From positions 33,767,493 to 33,831,492 of the forward strand of contig OX419759.1 in the NCBI GenBank assembly GCA_948567375.1: DNA of 64,000 bases. The letters run 5' to 3'. Position 1 is the stretch's first letter; every line of letters starts with the position of its first letter. Below the pieces are notes generated by a model. The model did not search any database. It was not told where the DNA came from and was given only the letters and a program-made list of their open reading frames with translations. A program made the translations under genes and the position numbers. Positions 50,493 through 62,090 of this stretch are shown here, one piece after another. Origin of the DNA: Lunularia cruciata (lineage: Eukaryota > Streptophyta > Marchantiopsida > Lunulariales > Lunulariaceae).

Positions 50493-50501
50493 CTTTATAT
50501 A
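50493..50501 (-). promoter_or_regulatory. TATA box of the SPH-type gene
   Basis: TATATAAAG on the minus strand, about 265 bases upstream of the start codon. The leader between may contain a short intron ending at the CTTGCAG just before the ATG. Confidence 0.6.
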
Positions 50502-50509
50502 GATGGGAA

Positions 50510-53030
50510 TGTAGTTGGATCTCAGCTTATTACACTAAACATCTCTTTTCATCGCCATGTTAACGTCAACATTAAATTTTGCGTTCATTCAACCCATGTG
50601 GCGCCGTGCGTTTGGTCACCTCCTCCCCGGTTTGTCCATTTTAGACGGGAAGTACGCCATGTTATTGACAGCGGAGAGTTGTTAGCTAACAGAACTGGAA
50701 GTTAAGGAGGAAAGATCGAAAGGCAAACAATTGACTGTTAAATACGTTCATCGGGGGAAGTGGAACGTCTCTATCGGCCAGGTCCAGGTTTACACATGAT
50801 GTCCGTGACCGCCCCCAATCATGTCGATGAACACTCTTTGTTTGTGCACCACGTTATGTACGATGCAATTCATCTTAAATCTGCTGTACATGGGGTTTCT
50901 AGGTTATCTACTGAGCAGGAAAACTTCACAGCATTGACGAGAGCCATACAGAGAAGTAGTTGAAATTTATGGCAACACATTGACACGAATGATAAGGCAA
51001 CAACTACTGTAGAATGTCTGGATGAATAAGACTGCGATTTGATCGTCGGAAGGTAGCTCCTGGTGTGCAAAAAAGGCTGGACTTCATACTTCGACTTTAT
51101 TGTGAAGGAGATGTGTTTTGCGCTCCAAATATCGTTTGCCATCCCTGCATCTAGGACCTTGATAATTCTTAGTTTCCGCACCAGTAGCTGTACTGCTGCG
51201 AATCCATCTTTCAATTACGACTCTGATGGGTACTTGTATCCGATCGGATGCATTTATGTCTATCGGAGTGGGTAGTGGGTATGAGGAGCCGATCCTCTCT
51301 AGCGCATTTCTTATATCCTGCCGCCCAATCGAAAATCTCGCTTTTGATATTAACGGCGGTTTTAATCCCCCATGAATCTGAAAATCCTTACTCAATTTGC
51401 AGTCAGACGGTGATCACATATCTCAGTCCAAGCTTAAGTCTATCAGATGAGTGCTTCATCGGTTCTCTTAGAACGATTGTGTAACAGGCAGCCTCATGAC
51501 TCCTGATCTTATGACTATATCTCTCTGCCCAACATTGTCTCCAGTTTTTAGGATGCGGGTGAAAGATATCAAAAGTTGGATCTGGCTGCCATGCATATGG
51601 CCACAGTCACATGCTGTCAAGCTTTCATCCATTTTGAATGAAATATCTGTTCTGGTTCTGATATAGTTGTTATCAGTTATACTTGAGCAATTGCTACCAA
51701 TCAAACTTTATATATCAGTCCCCTTGTTCCTGAACATGGTCTCCTCATAGGGAATAGTCCTGCTACAACTTTTCTTACGCGTTGTATTGACAGATGAAAC
51801 ACTATGTCTTTATGAAATGCTAATTATAAGCGGGTATGGGTTGCAACTTGTAGAAATTAAATGTCACAGTGGTTGAAGGTTCCGTATGCCGTTCTCTAAC
51901 TGCGGCAGTGTTAGAGAGAGATTTTCCAACAGTAGAGCGAATCTGTACGAATAATGTGGAACTTGAGATCTCCAAGTTGCAATGTGCAAGTTTTTGAAGG
52001 GATAGTATACAGATCTTAAATTGTGCGAGTCTCGAAGAGAGACATGTCCAGCTTATCAATTGTGGGCATCAACTGTGAAGTACGTAACGTTCACCTCATG
52101 GTTTTTACCTACTTCCGATTCTAAAATCGTTGCCAATTACCTCACCGGGCATTGAGCTCAAAATTCTTAATTTGATCAGATCTGGATACAATACCTGATT
52201 CCTTACATCTTAGGCCAATTTGGAGCCGCTATCCAAATTGAAGCTGCTATCGCTTTGGGACACGAAAAGAGAATCGATAATATAATATGCTGAAGGTCGG
52301 TAAGCAAGCCTAATGTCTTTCACTAGCTACTTTGATAATGAAGAAGAAGAGAAAAAAATTTGTATTCTAGATCTGGTCATTTACAGATTTGCAAACTAAA
52401 TTGCTTGGTAGTGATAGTCCACGATCCCGAGTGAACCTAAAATTAATTTCCTGACAGCCGCTGATATGTGATACTGTGCACAAGGTACGAGGTAGATTTC
52501 ATATTCAGATGTCTCTCCTATCTTGAACGAAATTTGTCGTTGTGATTACTTGCGGGGAAGTGTTTACTTGAGGAATTTCATCAAGAATAATCAGAATCGG
52601 TTCCCACACAGTAGAGTACGGTATCCTTCTCTTAAATATGGACCTCTGTGTGTATTTTGCTATAGCTGCTTATTCCAGATAAGGTGTTCTTGCTCAGATT
52701 TGATTGTAGAACTTACGGTAATGTAAGATTCATGTGGCTTGCACTGTTAATTCAAACACGAAGACTGTCTGTATCATATGCAACGTGCCTTAAATGCTTG
52801 CGATCCAAGCACTCGGTAAATTAAGAAAGATAGATGAAAGTAGCTTTGTAAACAGAAGAATTACTCATTCGTGTAACAAACGAGCATTTCCACCTTTCTT
52901 TAGAACCTTAGTTGTTGAGAGGTAAGAGACTGCGACGGATGGTGATCGTGTCTAACTGTACAGGTGAGAGATTCGCAGCTGAAGACCTCGTTAGAACTAT
53001 ATTCCGACAACACAAGAAGTTCTACTTACA
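50510..53030. other. Spacer with possible minus-strand exons
   Basis: 50845-50880 repeats a phrase from 23050. Minus frames at 51084-51395, 51468-51704 and 51820-52059 have fairly balanced composition (for example HGSQIQLLISFTRI), but no family or consistent splice chain was found. They are left uncalled. Confidence 0.4.
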
Positions 53031-53034
53031 AGGA

Positions 53035-54793
53035 CTAGAATTTCGCCCAAGTTCTTGAAATAAGACCGCGTAACTCTTGGTTCTCCGCGTGAAGCACACT
53101 CACCTAAGTAAACAAGAATAAATCACTTAGGATGGTGATGGAATCCATCCAATCAACACAATACTACTGCCCATCTTAACTTGCTAACTTCCAGAACCAG
53201 CTGGAGACAATGGTTGATGGTTCTTCTATTTAGAATTTCGCAACATGCACATAGGAACTCCAACTAAGTGAAATCGGTTATATATATTATCAACGATTCA
53301 ATGAGGTTTGCCTGTAGGGAAATGGTACCTCTTCCTCCGCTCTCAGAAGATTTGTCCGGCATGATGCCAACTGGTAAACCAATGTCTGAATCTGGTGTGA
53401 AAGTTTGTCCAACTCAACCTCAGTTGCTTTTGTTCTAGTCGCCCATAAGAAGCCAGTCAGAGTTAGAAATTCAAAACAAAGGAAAATCAAGATTCAGATG
53501 CAATTTTACGAGGATCATTCATATAGGAATTAATGTACAGGCTAATTCCATATATATAAGAATACGTATCCAGGCTTGCAGCTGTAGCTCCGTACTTGCA
53601 GTTACAAGTTGACAACTCCGACTGCTCGTGAACAGCACAATTATGAACATCGACGTCGATAGTAGAGGGAATATGGTTCTGACGCTGATCTTCACGATGT
53701 GCGTCTGGTACGAGGGAAGTTATGGACTTATCTTTGCAAATCGTATAAATGTCCTTCAGCTCTCTGAAATTGGAATCACTCTCACTACTTACAGGCTTTG
53801 TAATTTTGATCTGAACGTACATGTAGGGCAATCATGTCACGACTGTTCATAACAAATAATTTGACCAAGCTATCAGTTTCGCATCCGTTCCAGCAGCACG
53901 TTTCTGTTCTTCTTATCTCTACTCTTAAGCCTGTATGCAAGTAGTAACAGGCATATGTGTACAGATTTTGTTCATGAAAAGCTTACATGTTGAACATCAT
54001 TCAATACTGTTAATCCTCTACATCTGCAGTAATTGAAGCTAAACCTTTGAATTTCACTCAGGATCAGACGTTCCTTAGATAGAACCTGAGCATGATGCAA
54101 GCTAACCTTATTCAGACTTTCTACAGGAGATTGAGCTTCTAGGTCGCCTAAAAGTATTTGTGATGCAAGTCGTGAGATCCCACTGGTCCTTGTAAGGAAG
54201 TCCGGGACTTTGCTTTTATCCTTGCTGCAGGTCACGGCACATCATGAAGTTAGATATTACCGTAGTGATGACATGTGAATGTAGCTATCTGTGGTCTTGC
54301 TGAAATACAAACGGATGCGAAAAGAAGCGTAGGACCAGAAACTTCTGCATACAATCGTTGACAGAGAACTGCATTTCCAGACTATTCCACCTCGCAAGAT
54401 CATCTAGATCTGTGACACAATCCAATGTGGATTGAGCCTTCATTCCCTCCTCCGGTTCCAGAGTATCATCGGAATGAAAATTTATCTTCTGACATATATC
54501 TGTGGATTGACCCAGCATCTGCTTCAACTTCGCCCTCGCTTCTGCTACTCGGTTCTCTACACTACGTACTTGAGGCCGTCGACATATACTCCTTGAGACT
54601 TGACTTGGGTGGAGCGAATTGCCCATCAGGTCTGCATGTTAGACCTCGAGAGCAAGTATATTCGTAAATTTGGTTGTACGGAACATTCTCTTTGTCTAAA
54701 TGAAATTAAATTCTGTGTGCTTCACAGATGGCTTCAACAATCATTACCAGTCGATAAACTCCTCAAACTCTTGTTAACATTTGCAGGACTCAT
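53035..54793 (-). CDS. Multi-exon coiled-coil protein, unrecognised
   Basis: Proposed exons (minus): 54793-54748, 54631 to about 54300, about 54225-53987, 53810-53566, 53434-53329 and 53103-53035. Phases agree across 54748/54631, 53987/53810, 53566/53434 and 53329/53103. The junction between exons 2 and 3 is not resolved. Heptad-rich parts include VAEARAKLKQMLG, VLSKERLILSEIQRF and VELDKLSHQIQTLVYQLASC, running through LLRAEEE into the last exon (VSVLHAENQELRG) and a TAG stop. This gives roughly 330-340 residues. A coiled-coil scaffold or cytoskeletal role is possible, but no family is identified. Further 5' exons are possible: basic minus frames lie at about 55250-55400 and 55860-56080. Confidence 0.5.
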
Positions 54794-54794
54794 A

Positions 54795-57005
54795 TGGCCT
54801 ATTTCTAAAGCAGAATTCCCCCACTTACACAAGTGCACAGAAGACTAATTATTGTTATGTCCTACGTACTTCGAAACCCCTGTCAGCGTGTGTGGTGGAA
54901 CTTTTGAACGAAGAACTTTCTATCTTTCGCAGAAGACAGGAAACCGTAAGCATGAGGAAAGCGAATCCGTTCCTCGAGTGTAGGTGAGGGTGTGCAAGTT
55001 GTGTTCAAGTATCGTGATCCAGAGCGTCAATCTGCCGATAACTTCATGGAGTACCTTTCTTGTAATTGGAAATGGTCTGATTAAGCAAACAAAAATAGCT
55101 CCTACCTACATCATGACCAGATGTAGACCATGCTCATATGGTAAATCCTCCGAACCAGAAATTCATGCAGGGGAAGGATTGCACTTCCAATGTGTGTCTG
55201 AGAAATCCAAATCAACCACTTCTGACTTGAAGATCTATTTTCAGTGATGAACCAGATGGAAACGACTCGTCCGAGCTCTCAACGTACTTCTCAGTTCGAA
55301 TTTATGTGAATTCTCAGGTCTGCCAAGAGGAGGACCTGGCCGCGCATTTCTAACTGTGGAGAGCTGTCCTTTACCTAACCGCGCTCCAGCTGTTATATTC
55401 CCAGTTCAAACTCTTCCATCCCGTGGTGTTACTATCTGACCTAAAACCCCCAAAGGAGAACTTTCTTGCGCAGAGAAACCTCTCTACAGAAGTTCATAGT
55501 ACTGCACAGCTTGTTCTTTCCGTCAGTATTGCAATTGTATCCACACCGCTCTCAACGATCATGGTGGTTTTAGAAGGAGCTTTGCTGTTTCCATGTCTAT
55601 TTCCTCAGTTACATAAGAGACAACCCAATAAACTTGTGGTGATCCGGGATAGTCATTACCAGATAAATGGCTGGTGTGTAACTACCTTCCTCTTTCTCTC
55701 TTGTCTGTTTCCGGGTACAGTATAATGAAATTAACGCCAAAATTAACTTACCCCAGATTGACCCCTTTGCCCAGATCCGCCTCAATCACCTCCAAGTTCC
55801 TCCGATGCACGCATATGCTACAGTAAGTCCATGGTTTAGCTTTACCACTCATTCCTACCTGTCAACATATACTGTTGTGAGAATGTTCAAATTTGTGCGT
55901 CTTTTTCGCTTTGTGCAGTTGGGTCCTGTCCGGGCTTCAAACTGTCTTCTGGGCCCTAATGCAGTTTCTTGCCCTTGTTTGACGAGCTGACTTTCCGTCG
56001 TTTGAATTTCTACACCTCTTAGTTTAACACACAGGCGATCACACAGTCCTACATAACATGATGAGACGACCCAAAAGATACCTTATGAAGAGGGGCATCG
56101 GAATTGAAAGGCAAATTGATATGCAGGTGGATTGCTGTCAACTGGCTGCAAACAGAAAGAATTGGTGCGAATGTTTATTGAACCTCACTAGAATTGGTAT
56201 ATAGTCCTCTTTGAGTCCATGACGATAAAAAGTATGATCTAACAACTACAGTGACAGCATATGGCAACTTTATGTCTGAAGAGTGTAGAAAGTTCTTACA
56301 AAGTACCCCAAGCTTTGATATTCCTGTTAGATACTAACTCAAAGGCAGACATGCTAACATGGCATTTACCGTTACTTCTTATAAGCAGAGGTGAACGACT
56401 TCATTCAAGCCAACCAAAAGGTGATCGCATTCCCGACAAACCTGAAAATAATCTTCACTTTCTTCGGGTTGTGGAGGATAGAGTTGAGTACCGTAGTATG
56501 TTTTTATTAGGCAGGCTGTGACCGGGACATCGTTGATTTCTATTGTTGTGAAACAGTGCTATGAAAAAGAATAGACTAGTAACTCAATTCGATCGTAAGT
56601 TAACAAGACTCTGGAGGTTAGTCATTGCATTCCAGACATCAATGGATACACAAGACTTGGATATGGGTTGGACAGCAATTAAACCCCATGACTCAGAACA
56701 GACGTTCTGATCAGTTTCACAATATTCACCACTCTAAATGAGTCTCAGAATCAATACAATCAACTGGAAATACTGACAAGATCTAAAACAAAGCTTCAAT
56801 AATATCAACGAAAAGCTTTATTTTCTTTACACAGAGAACGGTTTTACGTGGACCAGACTCATCAACCTTTAGTAGTCCAAAACAACATCATCTTCACCTC
56901 CAGGCGATCCTCCTCAGTGAGAAGGGTTTGATCTTCATGATACCCTTCTCAACTTTCTCATAGGAATCGGCAGCTATCAGTGTCAAATCCCTAAGGGAAG
57001 GTCTC
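54795..57005. other. Spacer with unplaced possible exons
   Basis: Plus strand 55246-55319 has acceptor TATTTTCAG, a frame DEPDGNDSSELSTYFSV and donor CAG|GTCTGC. The minus frame over 55250-55400 is Arg-rich (NARPGPPLGRPENSHKFEL). Minus 55856-56085 is open with KRKRR near its end. Only one strand can be right; none is called. Confidence 0.35.
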
Positions 57006-57009
57006 CTAA

Positions 57010-57474
57010 TCACCACACTGCTGCGAAAATCACGAGAACAATCGCTACTAATCTCAACATATGGAAGTTAGGCGGAGCTGACTCAATCCAGGCACCATAC
57101 ACTTTAGCCGTTGGTGAACCTAACATAAACAGATAACCAACAATTGCAAAACTACACATTATCTTGGGAAAGACGGTCTTTCCCAGAGTCGTAGATTGGA
57201 CGCAGATCGAGAACGTTACAAATATGAAGCTCAAGTAAAGGAACAGGTGAAGGGTCCTAGAATGTTTATGAACACCAGGTGTGTCCCAAGAAGAAGAAGA
57301 TGATGATACAGAGGCTTGAATGGAGGACTCCGAGAAGATGAAAGTGGCCAGAGCAGACACCATCGTTCTTGTGAACAAAAGAAGCAGCAGAACGCACTGG
57401 TCCTTCGTCATCATGCACCAGTCGGCGCACATCGCAACTTGCACGAGGAAACTCACCAGGATCCCCACCGGCAT
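57010..57474 (-). CDS. Predicted multi-pass membrane protein, 5' end possibly frameshifted
   Basis: From the ATG at 57474, 154 residues with about four hydrophobic helices: MPVGILVSFLVQVAMC, QCVLLLLLFTRTMVSALATF, LFLYLSFIFVTFSIC and MLRLVAIVLVIFAAVW at the C-terminus, plus a shorter one around IMCSFAIVGYLFML. The open frame extends upstream to about 57645 with hydrophilic sequence (NGKAARKEAGQPVSS) but no ATG. A good ATG at 57682 lies in another frame that stops near 57584. That pattern suggests a one-base frameshift, or else the shorter start is used. Family not recognised. Confidence 0.55.
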   Translation of the reverse strand: MPVGILVSFLVQVAMCADWCMMTKDQCVLLLLLFTRTMVSALATFIFSESSIQASVSSSSSSWDTPGVHKHSRTLHLFLYLSFIFVTFSICVQSTTLGKTVFPKIMCSFAIVGYLFMLGSPTAKVYGAWIESAPPNFHMLRLVAIVLVIFAAVW

Positions 57475-57699
57475 GTTGACGAATTCGGCATACTGGCCCA
57501 AGCTGCCTTCTTGGTCCTGGTGGTTATGGGAGCTTTGTACAGAGCTCACTGGTTGGCCCGCCTCTTTTCGGGCTGCTTTCCCGTTAGATGACCGTCTCAC
57601 TACCACTGGGCGAGGAGAATTCCTCTCTTTGGACGTCGACGTCTAGCTCTTGCCCGACTCCCTTGCTTCGAGTTGCTGGCATTGTAAGATCACCGCCTA

Positions 57700-59880
57700 C
57701 TCAATAAGTCAATCCTTGTAATTATTTCTAAGTGATTTCCACATAGTATCCGTCAGATCTGTATTATCCATTGTCGTCGCTCTGAAATAGATTTGATTGT
57801 TGAACAATTTCTCAGCGTTGCTCCAAGGGTTCAATGTTACTATTTAGATGCTCAAGACTGATGATTCCTGAACATTGTTAGTGTCCCAAGAAAATCGTGT
57901 GTGTGGATGACACAGCGCGAATGGAAATTGGTAACAGATCCTGCGCGCTGAAAGCTCATCCTGTCCCCTCAATCTCTTCCAATTTGGCCGTGAATCGTCG
58001 TTTGAGGTCGGGATACCTCGGACAATCCTTACTTCCACTCTAACCCTGGCTGTTTGTCATACTGAACACATACGACATACGACGCACAACGCCAGTGGAC
58101 ATGTCCCTTCAATACTTCATCGGTGGCTCACTAATGTCCTTGTCTCAGCGGACCTGATTGAACTGGACTTTTATCCGCCAAAGCGCATTCTAGTGTTTGC
58201 TATCTTTACGGTCCTTGGCTGACTTGAATTTCCTCTCTGCACTGTAAAGACAACAGCCTTTTAACTGGTCATTATCCGAACTCGAAGGTTGCTTAATTTG
58301 TACGAATCTGAAGTGCAAGCGCTTCTGGGTTCATCATACTGTACTGAAAATTATGGAGTTGGGTTGGGAATTCCAGTGAAGAATTGCCACCACTGGCTTC
58401 TCTAACCGGGCCAGCCAATTGACAAACGGGATCTAAACCCATAAAACCACCTTGCTTGCTCGAACCACGGTTCTTAATAGTCCAAGCCAGCCACAAAAGG
58501 CTCTTAAACCTCAGAGTTCTCATCTTGCTCTGTTGAAGATCCTGGACAGATAATTGATATTCGTAACCTTAGATTTCAACGCCTCTCAGATTACTTGGGG
58601 TTTGATAGCTAAGCACATGTGTTAGGTCTACCTCAAGAAAGTACGTCTCTTTTATGGAGAACGAGGGAGGCACTATGGTCCAGGAAAGATTGTGAACTGA
58701 AAGATCGAGGACTTGAGGATCGTCCCATCTGTTTGATGTATAGCCTGTATAAAGAAGAGAACATTTCTCTATCCTGCTTGAGGTTTAAGGTTTCTGCCAA
58801 TATCTGGCAGAAACCTTGAACCTTTTATGTCCAAAATGCCTGTAATCAATGCCTGTAATGGTGCTGACCAGAGAACACGTACTATTCAATTTCTATCAAC
58901 GTTTGATCAGTAAAACTTTTGCAATGGTGAAAACATAACTGCATATCTATGCCCGAGTGAACAACCTGATAAAGAAAAGGAATTGAAGTTCATCACAAAG
59001 AAAGGTCGTACCAATATCTTATATGGGGCCGTGCATGTAATAACAGCCTGATATGCGTGCTGATCCTACTTGTGTCCATGTCCTAGCCCTCGGATGTAGT
59101 TCCAGTCTGGCTGTCAAGCTATTCCGAAGACCTCCCTGTCAGCAATTTAGGACCATGTCTAGTGTAATGGAAGGCTCAAAGAATTCCTAATAGCTCTGAA
59201 CTTTAGTATCATAAATCTTTGAGTGAAGGATCTACGTTCAATCTTTACAGTATTGTCCCTTACAAATATTCTGAAATTGGCACTAACATCCACATGTACC
59301 TGGAACACAAGCTTTCGTCACACCATCTTTACATAACAGACTTGCAAGCCTATATATTTGTAAGCAGTTGTACCCAGTTTGATATATCTTTAAATTTACT
59401 TCTCTCTTGCTAATGTCTCCAAAAAGTCCAGTTGTGCAAACAACCGGTTGCTGCTGCGTAAGCCTGAAATTGTGACCGTATCCAAAGCAGGAATGGGAAA
59501 ATCTGGAGAATTTAAGTATCCAACAATCTAGAAGTTACTCGCGGACAAGAGAGCATCAGAGCTGGAGGAGTAAGAAGTTTACAAACATCCACTCCAAAGG
59601 ACCCCTCTATTCGGAGATTTGAGACTGCTGCAGGTGCCAGTCAGGATGCAGACTTTTTAATATGCAACCAACGGCTCTATGTGAGAAAAGTGGCCACTCA
59701 CTTGTCCAAACGGGATTTATAGTTTTAGTAGTTCAAAAAGCTTTAGATTGGGGAAAGTATAAAGACCAACATACCGGAGGGTGACAAAGAAAAAATTGAC
59801 AGCAGTTTCGCAGAGGATGAATTTTGGAAACATAATGACCAATGTTAGCAGTTCTTACTATCTGGTTGAAAATAGTTCCA
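57700..59880. other. Spacer with one small open frame
   Basis: 58293-58523 (minus) opens with a true ATG (MRTLRFKSLLWLAWTIKNRG) and runs 76 codons to a stop, with Gly/Pro-rich middle sequence. It could be a small secreted or signalling peptide, but it has no recognised motif. The rest shows no gene. Confidence 0.35.
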
Positions 59881-59883
59881 GCG

Positions 59884-60226
59884 TCATTGGGTTCTGGCCT
59901 CGTTAGCTCCTAATTCCTTCGGTGAAGTGACTGTCACTTCAATGTTAGGTTCATTCTCATGTAGATGCTTCATGTTAAGTTTCACTGAAGGACAAACGAA
60001 ATCCATGATGATTAGAGATCAGCTCTAGAGGGGAGATTATTATCTGCAGCAGGTACAACTGAGACAAACTTTGTCTACAGTTATACCTCCTTGGCTTGAG
60101 CCTCTCATCCACTGACTCAGGATAAACCGTAGGACTTCTCTCGCATTACTTTCTACCGTTCCCTGAACGATCTTTGCTTCTTTTGCTACCCTGGCAAATT
60201 GACGAATGTTATTCTGCCCCGAGAAA
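59884..60226 (-). CDS. Last two exons of an unrecognised spliced gene
   Basis: Exon 60226-60087 (140 nt) starts after acceptor TGTTTTAG and reads NNIRQFARVAKEAKIVQG, then EVLRFILSQWMRG. It ends at donor GAG|GTATAAC in phase 1. The terminal exon 59984-59884 starts after CCTTCAG and reads KLNMKHLHENEPNIEVTV to TGA; the phases fit exactly. The intron is 102 bases. The first exon is helical and basic, the last acidic. Upstream coding probably lies in 60260-60460 (minus frame with CVLSECNLLEDYRISVS), but its donor was not resolved. No family assigned. Confidence 0.5.
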
Positions 60227-60469
60227 CTAAAACAGCGAGCACACATTGTTTAGTTAACACTGAACTCCATATAAGAAGGTTTGTTAGTATCGCTGTCACG
60301 AAACAAATCACAGTGACTAGATAATCGAAGGAGGTTGAAGAGATCTTCCAACAAACCAACAGTGTTGCTAGTACAAGAGACCGAAATACGGTAATCTTCT
60401 AGCAAATTACACTCTGATAATACACAACTGTATGCATGAGAAGATTCTCGCACTTTCTGCTTTTGTGAT

Positions 60470-61390
60470 TACTTGATACGATTTGTTAAATGAACAAAAT
60501 AGGATAGTTAATTCAACCTTCAAAGCAACTTTCGACAACTAGTCTTAGAAAGTTGTATTCTGGAATATGGTTTTGAGCTAATTTTATATTCAAGTCAGCA
60601 ATTTGATCTTTCTTATCTGATAAAATTGCCGTTTTTCAGTTGGTCATCTCCAAATTCATGGAAAAACTACTATAGTAACAAGACTTACTTTAAGTACGTA
60701 ACCACATGTCTCGGGCATTTGCGAATTAGATTTAGAATGAATATAATCTGTACATGATGATCCAGGTTATACAATAGAATGTCAATACCCCCAACATTTG
60801 AGGGAATAATGTCGTATAGATTCGGTTCCAGCTTGGATTCTTCGTGTTTCTCCATACTACTGGGGAGGTGCGGTCACGTTACTCATATATAAGAGAGTGA
60901 ACGGTTCCAGTGTTCGGTATAAATTGTTTCAGGAACGAAGGAGTATGTACCTGGCTCCATCAAGGAGTTCTTTAAGAGTGGGTGCGTTATGGACCAGGAA
61001 GGTGTCAGTTTTTAAGTACAATGCACCGGTAGCCTTTCTGCATGTTCGTCTTGAAGTCAGTAATTTCCAGAGTAAATGCGTTCGCGCTACGCGTGTTCTA
61101 CCCCGTAAGGACAGTAGTACATTCAGCGTCTGTAAGGGCATGATTCGAAAGACAGGGTTGACCAGCGGCACTAATGGATGCTTTTCGCCGAAAGGACAGG
61201 CGTTTAAACAAGGAGTTAGCGGTCCTGGCACATAGCAGCCGTGTAAATTTTGCTTTTGCACACTGCATTCCTCCCTGTTGTCCATCAGAATTGATCCATT
61301 AACAGGCAAGATCCTTGTCACCATGGCAGGGTCTCCTTCTCTTTAGCGAGCAGCACGTCAGTTGATTGACACATTTGATTCTTTGAATCG
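60470..61390. other. Possible promoter and leader ahead of the sHSP remnant
   Basis: TATATAAG at 60886-60893 and TATAAATT at 60918-60925 (plus). TTCAGGAA at 60928-60935 has the TTCnnGAA form of a heat-shock element half-pair. 60897-61324 is open on both strands with balanced composition but no domain, so it may be an insertion between an old promoter and the sHSP coding remnant. Confidence 0.35.
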
Positions 61391-61395
61391 GACAC

Positions 61396-61962
61396 GTTCT
61401 TGATCCTTTAGAGCACTTTTTGTTGCGAGACAGAGATTGTACACCTTCTCGCCAGCATGTCATGGATGCAAGCGCCGTTTCTAACACTCAGGTAGACTGG
61501 CTTGAGACTGCCGAAGCACACGTGTTCAAAGCGGATCTGCCTGGTAACATTACCAAGTCCTCTCCGGTGCAGTATAGTATCGCCAATGCATGAAATGTGG
61601 ACACATCAAGATTTCCAAAACCTCAATTGCTACAGAAGAAAACTGGAGCATTTCGAAAGTCTTTGCTGTAAGTGACATGAGCCGCATCGTAATCAAGCTG
61701 CAACGTTTTAAATGCAGGATGCTACTTGCATATTGAATGTCTCCAAAATGACCTCGGAGAGCGGAAGAATAAAACAGTTCAAAACTCCGACACTTGGCAT
61801 CGTATGGAGCGCACTCGTGGGACCTTCCTTCGGAGATTTCGACGACCTGAAAACGTAGATGTTAACGCTGTGAAGGCTCAGGTCGAGAATGGAGTCTTGA
61901 CAGTCACCATCCCCAAAATCCTAGCCCCCAAGCCTCAAGTTCGAACAATTGAGGTCAAATAA
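61396..61962 (+). pseudogene. Class I cytosolic small heat-shock protein (HSP20), broken
   Basis: 61396-61593 reads [10 protein letters not shown]..., then [20 protein letters not shown] and PG, as in the start of the alpha-crystallin domain of class I sHSPs, and then hits TGA at 61591. The homology resumes after an intron-like gap (GTAAGT at about 61670, TGCAG at about 61719) with ILNVSK. After a frameshift it continues SDTWHRMERTRGTFLRRFR, RPENVDVNAVKAQVENGVLT and VTIPK, to a stop at 61960. Class I sHSPs are ATP-independent holdase chaperones of about 150-160 residues and are usually intronless. The lost middle strand region and shifted frames make this a pseudogene, or at best a rearranged gene. 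Confidence 0.85.
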
Positions 61963-62090
61963 GCGCGACATTACTGCATCCAGTATCGAAACAATGCAGA
62001 GCAGAAGCTACGGTGTCAGACGGGCGAAACACATGATTCTGATCTCTCTAAATTTTAAAAAACGGACCAGATTCTAGAATGGAACATAAA

